Source of the DNA: Nitrospira sp.
GTDB lineage: Bacteria; Nitrospirota; Nitrospiria; Nitrospirales; Nitrospiraceae
Direction: 5' to 3'
Assembly: GCA_031315995.1 (NCBI GenBank)
Contig: JALDRG010000005.1
Coordinates: forward strand, 124,001-188,000
DNA: 64,000 nucleotides
In this document: positions 8,189 to 16,974 of the stretch, in pieces
Layout: each line of letters opens with the position of its first letter
Numbering within the stretch: the first letter of the stretch is position 1
Program-made: the position numbers and the translations under genes
Notes under the pieces: generated by a model
Databases searched by the model: none
What the model was told of the DNA's origin: nothing
Seen by the model: only the letters and a program-made list of their open reading frames with translations

Positions 8189-8889
8189 TCTCCGTCGTCA
8201 TCCCGGCCTATAACGAAGAACGGGCGCTGCCCGTCACGTTGCGTCATCTGCTCGATCAAGCCGGCGAGTATGAAGTGATCGTCGTCGATGGAGGAAGCAG
8301 CGACAGCACCTGCGAGATTGTTCGACAACATGTCCTGACCCATCGGAGCCCGGTTCCGATTCCGCTCACGCTCGTGACCGCGAAGAAAGGGCGGGCATCC
8401 CAGATGAATGCCGGTGCGCGGCTTGCACGAGGCGAATGGGTGCTCTTTCTCCATGCCGATACGTGGCTACCGGTCGATGCGTTGAGTCGGCTCAACGCGT
8501 TGGAGTCAAATCCAGCCATCCAGGCCGGCGGCTTCTGTCACCAGTTTTCAGGATCGGACTGGCGGCTGCAACTGATCTCGTGGCTGGATAATTTTCGTTG
8601 TGTCAGGAGCCGGGTCATTTATGGCGATCAGGCGCTGTTCGTGCGGAAGGGGTTGTTCGAACAACTCGGTGGTTTTCCCGATCAGCTCATTCTGGAAGAC
8701 GTGGCGTTCTGTGAGAAACTGTTGGCCGTCACGACCCCGATGATTCTCTCTCCTCCTGTGGTTACGGATGCCCGAAAGTTTCTCAAGATGGGAGTCTGGC
8801 GAAGTTTCGTTCGCGTGTTGTTGATCATTCTGCACGTGGAATTCAAGTTGCCTTGCCTCCCGCGGGTGTTTTTCCAGGATATTCGTTGA
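8185..8889 (+). CDS. Family 2 glycosyltransferase, TIGR04283 type
   Basis: A 234-residue GT-A enzyme: N-terminal SVVIPAYNEE, VVDGGSSDST for nucleotide-sugar binding, the HAD metal-binding motif (LFLHADTWLP), and a C-terminal LILEDVAFCEKL with the catalytic acidic residues. Length and motifs match the TIGR04283 group, named for its association with arsenosugar biosynthesis. No arsenic methyltransferase or ArsS-type radical SAM gene is intact here, so that role is not supported by context. The ATG overlaps the preceding stop (ATGA). Confidence 0.85.
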   Translation: MISVVIPAYNEERALPVTLRHLLDQAGEYEVIVVDGGSSDSTCEIVRQHVLTHRSPVPIPLTLVTAKKGRASQMNAGARLARGEWVLFLHADTWLPVDALSRLNALESNPAIQAGGFCHQFSGSDWRLQLISWLDNFRCVRSRVIYGDQALFVRKGLFEQLGGFPDQLILEDVAFCEKLLAVTTPMILSPPVVTDARKFLKMGVWRSFVRVLLIILHVEFKLPCLPRVFFQDIR

Positions 8890-9023
8890 TCTCGTTTCGC
8901 TCAGGTGCCGTCTGCGATCCGCACGCTCATGTCTCCAACCAGATACGATTCACGGAGTTTCAGCATGCAGCCGACGGATTCTTCCGAATCCGGCCAGGAC
9001 TGAATAGGCTCGCTCAATCCTGC

Positions 9024-9029
9024 TAGAAT
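9024..9029 (+). promoter_or_regulatory. Candidate -10 box of a leaderless transcript
   Basis: TAGAAT lies 5 nt before the ATG at 9035 and there is no Shine-Dalgarno, so transcription would start at or next to the start codon. Confidence 0.45.
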
Positions 9030-9034
9030 GCGGT

Positions 9035-11710
9035 ATGGACCTGATCACGACACATTTGAATGCGGACTTTGACGGCTTGGCCTCAATGGTTGCGGCTGGG
9101 AAACTCTATCCGGGAGCAGTACTGGTGTTTTCCGGCGGTGCCCAGGAATCGGTGCGAAATTTTCTGGCAACTCACCATGTGGATCTCTATCGCCTCAAGG
9201 ATGTGGCCTTGGAACGGGTGCGACGGTTGATTCTGGTGGATGTCCAGGAACCGGATCGACTTGGCATGTTGAAGGCCCTTCGCTCGCGTCCCGACGTGGA
9301 AGTGCATATTTTCGATCATCATGGGGTTGATGCCGAGTCCGAACAGCAGTCTCGACCAGACTGGCCGCTGATCACGCAACGGCACGTGGAAGCGGTCGGC
9401 GCGACGACCACGCTGTTGGTCGAGCGGCTGAATGCGCAGCAGGTGACGCTCTCCGCGTCTGAGGCGACGGTATTGGCCCTCGGGTTGTACGAGGAGACCG
9501 GTTCGCTGGCCTTTCCGTCGACGACCCCTCGCGATCTGGAGGCAGCCGCGTTTGTTCTGCGAGCCGGAGCTGATCTGAACGTGGTGGCGGAGGTGTTACG
9601 GCATCCGTTGGATCCTGATTTGATCGCGCTACTCAATGATTTACTGCAGTCGGGAGAGATCTATTATCTGGAGGGCCGCAAGATTCTGGTGGCATCGAGC
9701 ACCTACGATCGCTACAGCGGCGACCTCGCTGAGGCGGCTCAGCGGTTAGCAGAGTTGCAGGGATTCGATGCCGTCATCGTCGCCATCGCGCTGGAGGAGA
9801 AGGTCGAAGTCATCGGGCGAAGCCGCCGGCCGGAAATCGACGTGGCGTGGATCGCGCGCGAATTCGGCGGAGGCGGACATGCCGTGGCGGCAGCCGCCAG
9901 CGTGAAAGGGCGGACGCTCGTGGAAGTTCACCAACAACTGGCGCGTCTCCTGACGGAGCGATATCGTCCGACCCTGCTGGCCCGGGATGTCATGACGAAG
10001 CCGGTGAAATCAATTGCGGCGGATGCCACGGTGGCGGAGGCGGAGCGATCGATGACCATGTACGGAGTCAATGTGCTGCCCGTGGTGAACCGGAAGGGCC
10101 GCTATGTCGGGATCATCTCTCGCGAGATTGTGCAAAAGGCCCTCTTTCATCGGCTAGGGCAGCAACCGGTTGAGGATCTCGCCAAGAGCGATTCTTATAG
10201 CGCAGAACCGGACACGCCGTTTCATGATATCGAAACGCGGATGATCGAATTGAATCAACGTTTGGTGCCGGTGCTGTCTGAGGGACGAACGGTCGGCGTG
10301 ATTACGCGGACCGACCTGCTGCGAAGTCTCCATGACGATGTGATCGCGGCTGCGCGCGGAAAAGCGAAATCGTTGATGGGGCTGGACTCTCTGGGAGGAA
10401 TGCGTCGGCGCGATGTCGGCGGACTGTTGCGCGATCGGCTGCCTCGTGACGTGTATGATCTGCTGCGGATAGCCGGCGAATTGGGAGACCGCCTCGGTTA
10501 TTCGGCCTATGTGGTCGGTGGGTTTGTGCGTGACCTATTGCTCGGCATCGACAACCTTGATGTGGATTTCGTGGTGGAGGGTGATGGGATTGCGTTTGCG
10601 CGCGCCCTGGCCAAGGAGCGGGGAGGCCGGGTCAAAGTTCACGAACGATTCGGCACGGCCGTGGTGCTGTTGCCGGACGGGCTCAAGGTGGATGTGGCGA
10701 CCGCCCGATCAGAGTATTACGAATATCCGACCGCTTTGCCCACGGTCGAGCAGAGCTCCATCAAAAAAGATCTCTACCGGCGTGATTTTACGATCAACAC
10801 TCTGGCGGTGAGACTCAACCCTCAGGTGTTGGGGCAGTTGATCGATTTTTATGGCGGGCAACGCGATCTCAAAGAACGCCTCATCCGCGTGCTACATAGT
10901 CTCAGCTTCGTGGAGGATCCGACCAGGGTCTTTCGCGCGATTCGTTTTGAACTGCGTTTCGATTTTCATTTGAGCAAGGAGACGCTGGCGTTGATAAAAG
11001 GCGCGGTGAAGATGGCACTGTTCCATCGACTCTCCGGCCGGCGTTTGTTGGATGAGCTGCGTTTGTTATTTTCTGAACGGGCGCCGCGACATGCCGTCAG
11101 ACGGCTGTCGGATCTCGATCTCCTGCGGTTCATCCATCCGACGCTGCTGTGGTCGAATCGACTGGACCGGCGGCTGATTGCGGTGGAAGCGGCGCTGGAT
11201 TGGTATAAGCTCTCCTGTTTCGATCGGAAGATCAGCGGCTGGGTGGTTTATGCGATGGCGCTTGCCGAGGTTATGCCGGATCAAGCCGTTCGTGACATGC
11301 TCGAACGATTTCCATTCACGGAAACGGAACGAGGCGCCATCACCGCCTCCCGGTTTCTCACGCAACAGGTTTGCCGGACGCTGAATCGGCGCGTGCCTCT
11401 TCGGCCTTCGGAAACGGTCAAGTTGTTGACCGGTCTGTCGGATGAAACGCTCGTGTTTCTGGTGGCGAAAAACGCATCAGAATCGGCAAAGCGGAATCTA
11501 TCCCTGTATCTGACGACCTATCGGTATGTAAAACCGGACTTGACCGGACAGGCGCTGAAGGCGCTCGGTTTCAGACCAGGCCCCCACTACAGCACGATTC
11601 TGGCGCGTTTGACCGAAGCGAGGTTGGATGGTGAGGTGAAAAGTGAGACGGAAGAGCGCGATTTGGTGAAACGATTTACGGATCGTGGTCGGGGGAAAGC
11701 GAAGGCATAG
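9035..11710 (+). CDS. DHH/CBS/tRNA nucleotidyltransferase fusion (A-adding or CCA-adding)
   Basis: An 891-residue fusion. Residues 1-300 form a DHH phosphoesterase domain (LNADFDGLAS, FDHHGVD, DHHA1 GGGGHAVAAA). Residues about 315-440 are two CBS motifs. From about 490 a class II poly(A) polymerase/CCA-adding domain follows (VVGGFVRDLLLG, DVDFVVEGDG, KKDLYRRDFTINTLA). The same order occurs in the Aquifex A-adding enzyme, where CC- and A-addition are split between two proteins. The enzyme therefore probably adds the terminal A (or CCA) to tRNA. The DHH part may be a nano-RNase or a regulator. It is single-copy here, with no partner in the window. Confidence 0.9.
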   Translation: MDLITTHLNADFDGLASMVAAGKLYPGAVLVFSGGAQESVRNFLATHHVDLYRLKDVALERVRRLILVDVQEPDRLGMLKALRSRPDVEVHIFDHHGVDAESEQQSRPDWPLITQRHVEAVGATTTLLVERLNAQQVTLSASEATVLALGLYEETGSLAFPSTTPRDLEAAAFVLRAGADLNVVAEVLRHPLDPDLIALLNDLLQSGEIYYLEGRKILVASSTYDRYSGDLAEAAQRLAELQGFDAVIVAIALEEKVEVIGRSRRPEIDVAWIAREFGGGGHAVAAAASVKGRTLVEVHQQLARLLTERYRPTLLARDVMTKPVKSIAADATVAEAERSMTMYGVNVLPVVNRKGRYVGIISREIVQKALFHRLGQQPVEDLAKSDSYSAEPDTPFHDIETRMIELNQRLVPVLSEGRTVGVITRTDLLRSLHDDVIAAARGKAKSLMGLDSLGGMRRRDVGGLLRDRLPRDVYDLLRIAGELGDRLGYSAYVVGGFVRDLLLGIDNLDVDFVVEGDGIAFARALAKERGGRVKVHERFGTAVVLLPDGLKVDVATARSEYYEYPTALPTVEQSSIKKDLYRRDFTINTLAVRLNPQVLGQLIDFYGGQRDLKERLIRVLHSLSFVEDPTRVFRAIRFELRFDFHLSKETLALIKGAVKMALFHRLSGRRLLDELRLLFSERAPRHAVRRLSDLDLLRFIHPTLLWSNRLDRRLIAVEAALDWYKLSCFDRKISGWVVYAMALAEVMPDQAVRDMLERFPFTETERGAITASRFLTQQVCRTLNRRVPLRPSETVKLLTGLSDETLVFLVAKNASESAKRNLSLYLTTYRYVKPDLTGQALKALGFRPGPHYSTILARLTEARLDGEVKSETEERDLVKRFTDRGRGKAKA

Positions 11711-11765
11711 AGTCTTCCGCGATGCGGGGTTTCCAGCAACATCGACGGCGCCTCAGCGGAGAGTC

Positions 11766-11785
11766 CGGGGAGATACATCTCCCCG
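11766..11785. terminator. GC-rich hairpin after the nucleotidyltransferase gene
   Basis: CGGGGAGAT and its exact complement flank a 2-nt centre, 56 nt after the stop of the DHH/nucleotidyltransferase gene. No U-run follows. It may serve both this gene and the convergent small gene at 11810. Confidence 0.45.
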
Positions 11786-11809
11786 ACCAATGAGACGACA
11801 CAACGGAGG

Positions 11810-12010
11810 TTAAGCTACTGGCTCAACCGGCTCGAGTTCGTCGTGCATATCGACGGTCCGAGCCTCTTTTCCCATTGCGGCGAGGAGGCCGTCATAGACG
11901 ATGCGAGCCGCGTCGGACCATTTCGGATTGAATGGGCGACCAGCGAAAGCGGCTTCCGCCGCCTTTTTCTCATCGTGGGTAATCTGTCGAGGAGTCAGTG
12001 TGGTGTCCAT
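11810..12010 (-). CDS. Small hypothetical protein, 66 aa
   Basis: A soluble, charged 66-residue protein (MDTTLTPRQITHDEKKAAEA ... DAARIVYDGLLAAMG) with a helical pattern and an acidic C-terminus. I recognise no family. There is no Shine-Dalgarno, but a TATTAT box sits just before the start, as at several other genes in the window. It converges on the nucleotidyltransferase gene. Confidence 0.55.
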   Translation of the reverse strand: MDTTLTPRQITHDEKKAAEAAFAGRPFNPKWSDAARIVYDGLLAAMGKEARTVDMHDELEPVEPVA

Positions 12011-12014
12011 ACGA

Positions 12015-12020
12015 ATAATA
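12015..12020 (-). promoter_or_regulatory. Candidate -10 box of a leaderless transcript
   Basis: TATTAT (minus strand) is 4 nt before the ATG at 12010; an overlapping copy gives a 7-nt spacing. No ribosome-binding site is present. Confidence 0.4.
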
Positions 12021-12142
12021 ATAGATCGCTTCAGGGCAATGTCAAGGACTCAGCGCAATACGAATCCCCCCTCATTCAGCGGGCATGGCTCTGGAATGTT
12101 TCGAAACGACGGGCATGAATAGTCCGGGCTAGGGAAACCTGT

Positions 12143-13108
12143 TCAGATTGTGTGGGGCGGCAACACTCGCTCAAGCTCGGCATGGGACGACCGAAAGAGT
12201 TCAGATGCCTTGTCTGGAGTGACGACCCTGAATGAAAGACTATCTCCGGGGGACAACTGTGCTGCGAGAGATCGATCGGCAGCGATCATCGTGGCGAGTG
12301 TGGCGTAGCCGCCTGTGGTTTGGCAATCGGCCATGAGTAAAATCGGTTGGCCGTCCGCCGGCACTTGGATGCTTCCCACGCTCACGGCATCGGACACGAT
12401 GTCGGTCGAGGTCCGGGGTGTCAGCGCCGGTCCCTGTAACCGATAGCCCATCCGGTCGGATTCGAGGGTCAGGCGATAGGGACTGCTGGCCAATCTCTGC
12501 CATGCATCGTCGGTGAAACGATCGGCTTGCGGCCCGCGAATCACTCGTGCCGTTACGGAGGTTCGGTACCAAGGGCGGTGCGATTTCGGAAGCGTACGAC
12601 CTACGTAGTCCTCCCCTTCCGTTCGTGCCGGTCCTACATCGAGTCGGTCCCATTTCTTCAGCGCGCGGCCTGTAAGGCCTCCCAATCCGCTACGCACATG
12701 GGTCGATCGGCTTCCGAGGATCAGCGGGCCGTCTATGCCGCCGGCGACCGTGAGATAGGCACGGACGCCTCCTCGTCGCATCCCGAACTGGAGCCGGCTT
12801 CCCGCCGGCATGACGACGACAGTCCACATGGGCATCGCGAGGCCGTTGATGGTTGGGGAGAGGTCTGCGCCGGTGACGGCGATGGACAGCGCTTCCTCGA
12901 ACAAGAGTTCCGGTCCTTGCATCGTCACTTCCAGTCCGGCCGCCTGGTCAGGATTGCCGAGCAGGCGATTCCCGACCGTGATGGCCCAAGGATCCATCGC
13001 GCCGCTCACCGACACCCCGAACCGTTGGTACCCGTAACGACCGAGATCCTGAATGGTCGTAAAGAGACCGGGACGCAACACATGGATAGTCGGCGGCTTA
13101 GACGGCAT
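12143..13108 (-). CDS. pxpC: 5-oxoprolinase subunit C
   Basis: A 321-residue protein of the KipA/biotin-dependent carboxyltransferase-like family: GLFTTIQDLGRYG, GVSVSGAMDPWA, GNPDQAAGLEVT, RAYLTVAGGID and the late GYATLATMI. With PxpA and PxpB it forms the ATP-dependent enzyme that opens 5-oxoproline to glutamate. The ATG at 13108 was chosen because the family begins at this point; it overlaps the pxpA stop by 11 nt. Gene order is pxpB-pxpA-pxpC, all with overlaps, so translation is coupled. Confidence 0.92.
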   Translation of the reverse strand: MPSKPPTIHVLRPGLFTTIQDLGRYGYQRFGVSVSGAMDPWAITVGNRLLGNPDQAAGLEVTMQGPELLFEEALSIAVTGADLSPTINGLAMPMWTVVVMPAGSRLQFGMRRGGVRAYLTVAGGIDGPLILGSRSTHVRSGLGGLTGRALKKWDRLDVGPARTEGEDYVGRTLPKSHRPWYRTSVTARVIRGPQADRFTDDAWQRLASSPYRLTLESDRMGYRLQGPALTPRTSTDIVSDAVSVGSIQVPADGQPILLMADCQTTGGYATLATMIAADRSLAAQLSPGDSLSFRVVTPDKASELFRSSHAELERVLPPHTI

Positions 13109-13874
13109 GATCGAGCCGTACAACGGAAATCCTTCCATCATCGAACATGGTGCGCAGCGCATGGGCCAGCCGGACTGCTCCCGGGGTGTCGGCATGTACA
13201 CAGAGGGTGTCGATATGGAGGTGAAGCGATGAACCGTCGATGGCGGCGATCCTGTTGTCGTGAATCAGCGAGTGCGCGCGAGAGACCGCCGTCGATTCAT
13301 CGTGAATGAGCGCCCCCTCCTGATTCCGCGGCACCAGATGGCCGTCGGCCTGGTATGCCCGATCGGCAAACCCTTCGGCGGCAACCGAAAGCCCACAGGC
13401 CTTGCCGGCCATGAGGAGTTCGGAGCCGGCCAGTCCCACGAGGATCAATCGAGGGTCGATCTGTGCGATCGTGTTCGCGATAACGTCGGCGAGCGCAGGG
13501 TCGCGCGCCGCCATGTTGTAGAGCGCCCCATGCGGCTTTACGTGAACGAGTCGGAGGCCTTCGGCCTGGCTGATGGCCATCAACTCTCCTACTTGTGACA
13601 GAATCAAGTCTTGGACGAACGAACGAGTGAGCGGCTGTTCGCGACGGCCGCGAGAGTCTCGGTCCGGCAGGCCGGGGTGCGCGCCGATCGCCAGATCATG
13701 CTGTCGAGCCAGTTGGACGGTGCTGCGCATCAACGCCGCATCACCCGCATGCACCCCGCAGGCAATATTCACCGACGTCACGTACGCCATGAGATGGGCC
13801 TCCACGTCCAGTTGCTCCGGCGTTGCGGCCTCTCCCAGGTCGCAATTGAGGTCGATGCGGCGTTCGTTGTTCAT
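13098..13874 (-). CDS. pxpA: 5-oxoprolinase subunit A (LamB/YcsF family)
   Basis: A 258-residue protein with the family signature at the start (IDLNCDLGEAA), then NIACGVHAGD, GAHPGLPDR and VKPHGALYN. PxpA is the subunit with the TIM-barrel-like fold in the PxpABC oxoprolinase. Start and stop overlap with pxpB (ATGA) and pxpC (11 nt). The complex recycles 5-oxoproline, a spontaneous breakdown product of glutamine and glutathione. Confidence 0.93.
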   Translation of the reverse strand: MNNERRIDLNCDLGEAATPEQLDVEAHLMAYVTSVNIACGVHAGDAALMRSTVQLARQHDLAIGAHPGLPDRDSRGRREQPLTRSFVQDLILSQVGELMAISQAEGLRLVHVKPHGALYNMAARDPALADVIANTIAQIDPRLILVGLAGSELLMAGKACGLSVAAEGFADRAYQADGHLVPRNQEGALIHDESTAVSRAHSLIHDNRIAAIDGSSLHLHIDTLCVHADTPGAVRLAHALRTMFDDGRISVVRLDHAV

Positions 13875-14575
13875 GAGTGGTCTCTAAGAAGGTGATGAAA
13901 TTCCATCTCCTCGATCGGCACGAATTGTACCCGGTCTCCGGGGGCCAACAAAAACGGCGCGGATCTGGTGAGACTGAACAGAACCACCGGAGTTCGTCCG
14001 ATGATCCGCCAGCCGCCCGGGCTGGCGTGAGGGTAAATGCCGGTTTGCGCACCGGCGATTCCGACCGATCCCGCGGCCACGTGTTTGCGTGGCGTCGGGA
14101 GTCGCGGCGTGGCGATGCGATCCGGCACTGCGCCTAAATAAGGAAAGCCGGGACTGAACCCCAGCATGTAGACGCGGTACACCACGGAGGCATGGAGGGT
14201 CCCGACTTGTTCCGGCGTCAGCCCGGCTCGCGCAGCCACGAAGGACAGATCAGGCCCCGCTGCGCCCCCATACCAAACGGGAATGGTGTAAGTCACAGGG
14301 CGAGGAGGGGGTGCCGTGTGTGCGTTCGTCATCAGGGCGCGTAGTCGCTCGGTCATGGTTCTCGCGTCGGCAAGCAGCGGGTTGAAATAGATCGTGGCGG
14401 ACCGGTAGGTCGGCACGACTTCTCGAAAGCCTGGAAGGGCGGCCTGTTCCACTGCTGCAGCGAAGGCCAGGACCAAATCGTTTGTGTGAGGGGCAATGGT
14501 CTCTCCGAACTCGACGGTGAGGGCGGACTCACTCAGCGGCACGATGCGAGGGGGCACATCCACAGGTGGTTTCAC
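13871..14575 (-). CDS. pxpB: 5-oxoprolinase subunit B (KipI family)
   Basis: A 234-residue protein with the KipI/allophanate-hydrolase subunit 1 pattern: SALTVEFGE near the start, VWYGGAAGPDL, and the highly conserved GFSPGFPYLG and GSVGIAGAQTGIYP. It forms the first gene of a pxpBAC operon. The start is GTG and no ribosome site is visible, so the true start may differ by a few codons. A decayed transporter abuts it upstream. Confidence 0.9.
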   Translation of the reverse strand: MKPPVDVPPRIVPLSESALTVEFGETIAPHTNDLVLAFAAAVEQAALPGFREVVPTYRSATIYFNPLLADARTMTERLRALMTNAHTAPPPRPVTYTIPVWYGGAAGPDLSFVAARAGLTPEQVGTLHASVVYRVYMLGFSPGFPYLGAVPDRIATPRLPTPRKHVAAGSVGIAGAQTGIYPHASPGGWRIIGRTPVVLFSLTRSAPFLLAPGDRVQFVPIEEMEFHHLLRDHS

Positions 14576-14970
14576 GATAGTAGGATGCTCAGGCGGTTGG
14601 CTTCCGTTGCAAGGAGTACAGCGGAAACGAGCGTGTCACTCGCGTTAAAACAGAAACCGGCGCCGGTTGCACGGAATCGCGTTGGGTGCAGGTCAGGCGA
14701 AAAGATCGGGAAGTTGCTGAACAGGCTATTGGTGAAAAATCCGAGCAGCGGAAACAACAGCAATACCTCGGCAAATATGTGCGGCGCCAGGCAGGTGACC
14801 CGTAGCGTGATTAGGCTGCGGACCCACATCAATATCAATCCGAAGAAGAGCGGGCGTCCGAATTGTTGGGCCAAGAGCACGAATCCCAGCTATCCGAACC
14901 AGGCGTCCTCACTGAGTGCCATGATGGTCCACGGAACGTATTTCGTCAGCCTGTAAGGTCCTGTTTCTGG
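14572..14970 (-). pseudogene. C-terminal remnant of an MFS transporter
   Basis: The frame reads FPLLGFFTNSLFSNFPIF followed by SPDLHPTRFRATGAGFCFN, closely resembling the conserved C-terminal-half motif of sugar-phosphate-type MFS permeases (LPELFPTRLRATGAG...). Upstream in the same frame, LTKYVPWTIMALSEDAWFG is followed by an in-frame TAG. Only about 130 codons remain, so the gene is truncated and interrupted. It ends at the pxpB start and may be the former transporter of the oxoproline locus, which is inference. Confidence 0.6.
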
Positions 14971-15044
14971 GAGCGGATCGAGTCCATGCCAGGCTACGAG
15001 GGAGAAGCGGCACTGTCAAGGTGAAGGTGAGGAAGCGGACATGG

Positions 15045-15050
15045 TATAGT
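15045..15050 (+). promoter_or_regulatory. Candidate -10 box of a near-leaderless transcript
   Basis: TATAGT is 10 nt before the ATG at 15061. The gap, CTCCTCCAGT, is pyrimidine-rich and has no ribosome site. Confidence 0.4.
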
Positions 15051-15060
15051 CTCCTCCAGT

Positions 15061-15699
15061 ATGCCTCGGGTTGACTATTATCGAGTCCTCGGTCTGTCGC
15101 GCGACATTTCCGATGACGACATCAAAAAAGCTTACCGGAAGCTCGTCTTCGAGCACCATCCCGACCGGAATCCGAACAATAGCAAGGCGGAAGAGAAGAT
15201 TCGTGAGATCAACTCGGCCTATGAGGTCTTGGGTGATCCCGAGAGCCGGAGGACCTATGATCGCTTGCATTGGGGTGAGGAAGTGCGGGCGGAGACCGTC
15301 GATCCGTCCCTCATTCTTGAAGAGATGGAGAAGAAGCTCTTCGACGAAGGGCGAAAGGAAGTGTTTGCCGTCCTGATGAAGATGGTTCCACGCATAAAAA
15401 CGGAATTGGCTCTCATTCGTGAGCGCACGGTGGCGCATCAGGGGTATGACACGTTCAAGGAGTCGATCGTGGAAGCCCGCGCGGCGGAGGTGCTGGAGGA
15501 ATTCGTCACTCCTGAGATGGACCAACGGAAACTGCGTTTGCTCGAAGTGGCGCTGCAGATGATGCAATCTCAGTCGGTGGTGGCGCGGGGAGATGAGGGC
15601 GGCATTCGCGCGTTGCGGGGGCGTCTCGATGAGATGTTTCGCAAGGGCCGGATCAACGGTTTTACGACGGCGTTGGAACTTCTCTACGAAAGGCGGTAA
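15061..15699 (+). CDS. J-domain (DnaJ-like) protein
   Basis: A 212-residue protein whose first 70 residues are a J domain with the HPD motif at 33-35 and EINSAYEVLGDPESR. The glycine-rich and zinc domains of DnaJ are absent. The rest is a helical region of about 140 residues rich in charged residues. It would stimulate an Hsp70 ATPase, with the C-terminal helices probably selecting a client. No Hsp70 gene is nearby. Confidence 0.9.
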   Translation: MPRVDYYRVLGLSRDISDDDIKKAYRKLVFEHHPDRNPNNSKAEEKIREINSAYEVLGDPESRRTYDRLHWGEEVRAETVDPSLILEEMEKKLFDEGRKEVFAVLMKMVPRIKTELALIRERTVAHQGYDTFKESIVEARAAEVLEEFVTPEMDQRKLRLLEVALQMMQSQSVVARGDEGGIRALRGRLDEMFRKGRINGFTTALELLYERR

Positions 15700-15765
15700 C
15701 AGGTGAACGGTAAAAGATAAACCGGCAGAAGGGCACGTACAACGTCCGTCATGCAGTCCAACGTC

Positions 15766-16974
15766 TCACGTTCCTGAGAGCGGGCCGGCCACGAAACGCC
15801 CGCCTTGCATCACTCCAGCGATCCGTTCTTGCTTCAGCAGCACCCCGATATTTCTCAGCGGATTGCCTTCCACGAACAGTAAGTCGGCCTGTTTGCCCGC
15901 CGCAATGGTGCCGATTTCCTGAGCCATCCCCAACAAGCGAGCGGCGGCCGAAGTGCTCGTCATGATGGCGTCCATCGCGGTCATCCCCAGAGCGACCATT
16001 CGTTCGAACTCCTGCGCGTTTTCTCCATGATGGTTGAACGGGGTTCCGGCATCCGTCCCGAGCGCAATCGGGACACCTCGTCGCATGGCTGAGCGGAAAC
16101 TTCTCTCGTGTTGTTTCACCATGTTTTTGGCTTTGGAGCGGGCGCTGTCGGGAATACCGCAACCGGTCGGGCAGGCCGCCGTGGTAGCGAGGGCGGAGAG
16201 GGTGGGCACCATAAAGACCCCACGCTGGCACATCATTTCGGCTGCGGCATCATCCATCAACGTAGCATGTTCGATCGAATGCACGCCGGCCCGGAGGGCA
16301 TTCTTCATTCCGGTGGCGCCATGGGCATGCGCAGCCACGTGGCGTCCATGAGCGACGGCCACCTCAACAGCCGCCGTCAGTTCTTCGACCGTCATCTGGG
16401 CTTCGTCCGGGGAAGTGCCGGGGGTGAGCACGCCGCCGGAGGCAATGACCTTGATGACTTCGGCGCCGGCGGCAAGTTGGTCCAACACAGCCGCCCGGAC
16501 TGCCTCGACTCCCGCGGCTTCGCGTCCGATGAAGCGTGCGTGCCCGCCGGGCATGCAGATCGCGAGACCTGCGGCAAGGATACGGGGACCGGGCGTCAGT
16601 CCGGACTCGATGGCCTGTTTCAGCGTGAAGACGGCATGGTCGCGAAAGCCCACGTCTCGGACGGTGGTGAATCCGGCGCGCAGGGTGCGGCGCGCCAGCT
16701 CGGCGGCCTTGAGCAGTGTCACGGTCGAGGATTCCCCCTCCACGGCGGCAACCACATCGGCTTCCGCTCCCAAGCAAAAGTGGACGTGACAATCAATGAG
16801 GCCTGGCAGCACCGTCAACCCGCGGCCGTCGATTCGTTGTGCGCCCTTGGGGAGACGGATAGCCTGTTCCGGTCCGACGGCCAGGATGCGGGTACCTTCG
16901 ATGACGAGAGTCCCTCGCTCAATCCGGCCGCCGATACCGTCGAAAATTCGTATCTGGCGGATGACGGTGGTCAT
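15766..16974 (-). CDS. Amidohydrolase (imidazolonepropionase/prolidase-like)
   Basis: A 402-residue metal-dependent hydrolase: N-terminal beta-sandwich, GLIDCHVHF (H63, H65), likely carboxylated lysine in EVIKVIASGG, HAHGATG and IEHATLMDD for further ligands, then LGTDAGTPFNHHG. The C-terminal ITAGKxADLL-type motif (IAAGKQADLLFVEGNPL) is typical of amidohydrolases. Dipeptidase or cyclic-amide hydrolysis is likely. It is the last gene of a three-gene operon (ATGA overlap). Confidence 0.88.
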   Translation of the reverse strand: MTTVIRQIRIFDGIGGRIERGTLVIEGTRILAVGPEQAIRLPKGAQRIDGRGLTVLPGLIDCHVHFCLGAEADVVAAVEGESSTVTLLKAAELARRTLRAGFTTVRDVGFRDHAVFTLKQAIESGLTPGPRILAAGLAICMPGGHARFIGREAAGVEAVRAAVLDQLAAGAEVIKVIASGGVLTPGTSPDEAQMTVEELTAAVEVAVAHGRHVAAHAHGATGMKNALRAGVHSIEHATLMDDAAAEMMCQRGVFMVPTLSALATTAACPTGCGIPDSARSKAKNMVKQHERSFRSAMRRGVPIALGTDAGTPFNHHGENAQEFERMVALGMTAMDAIMTSTSAAARLLGMAQEIGTIAAGKQADLLFVEGNPLRNIGVLLKQERIAGVMQGGRFVAGPLSGT

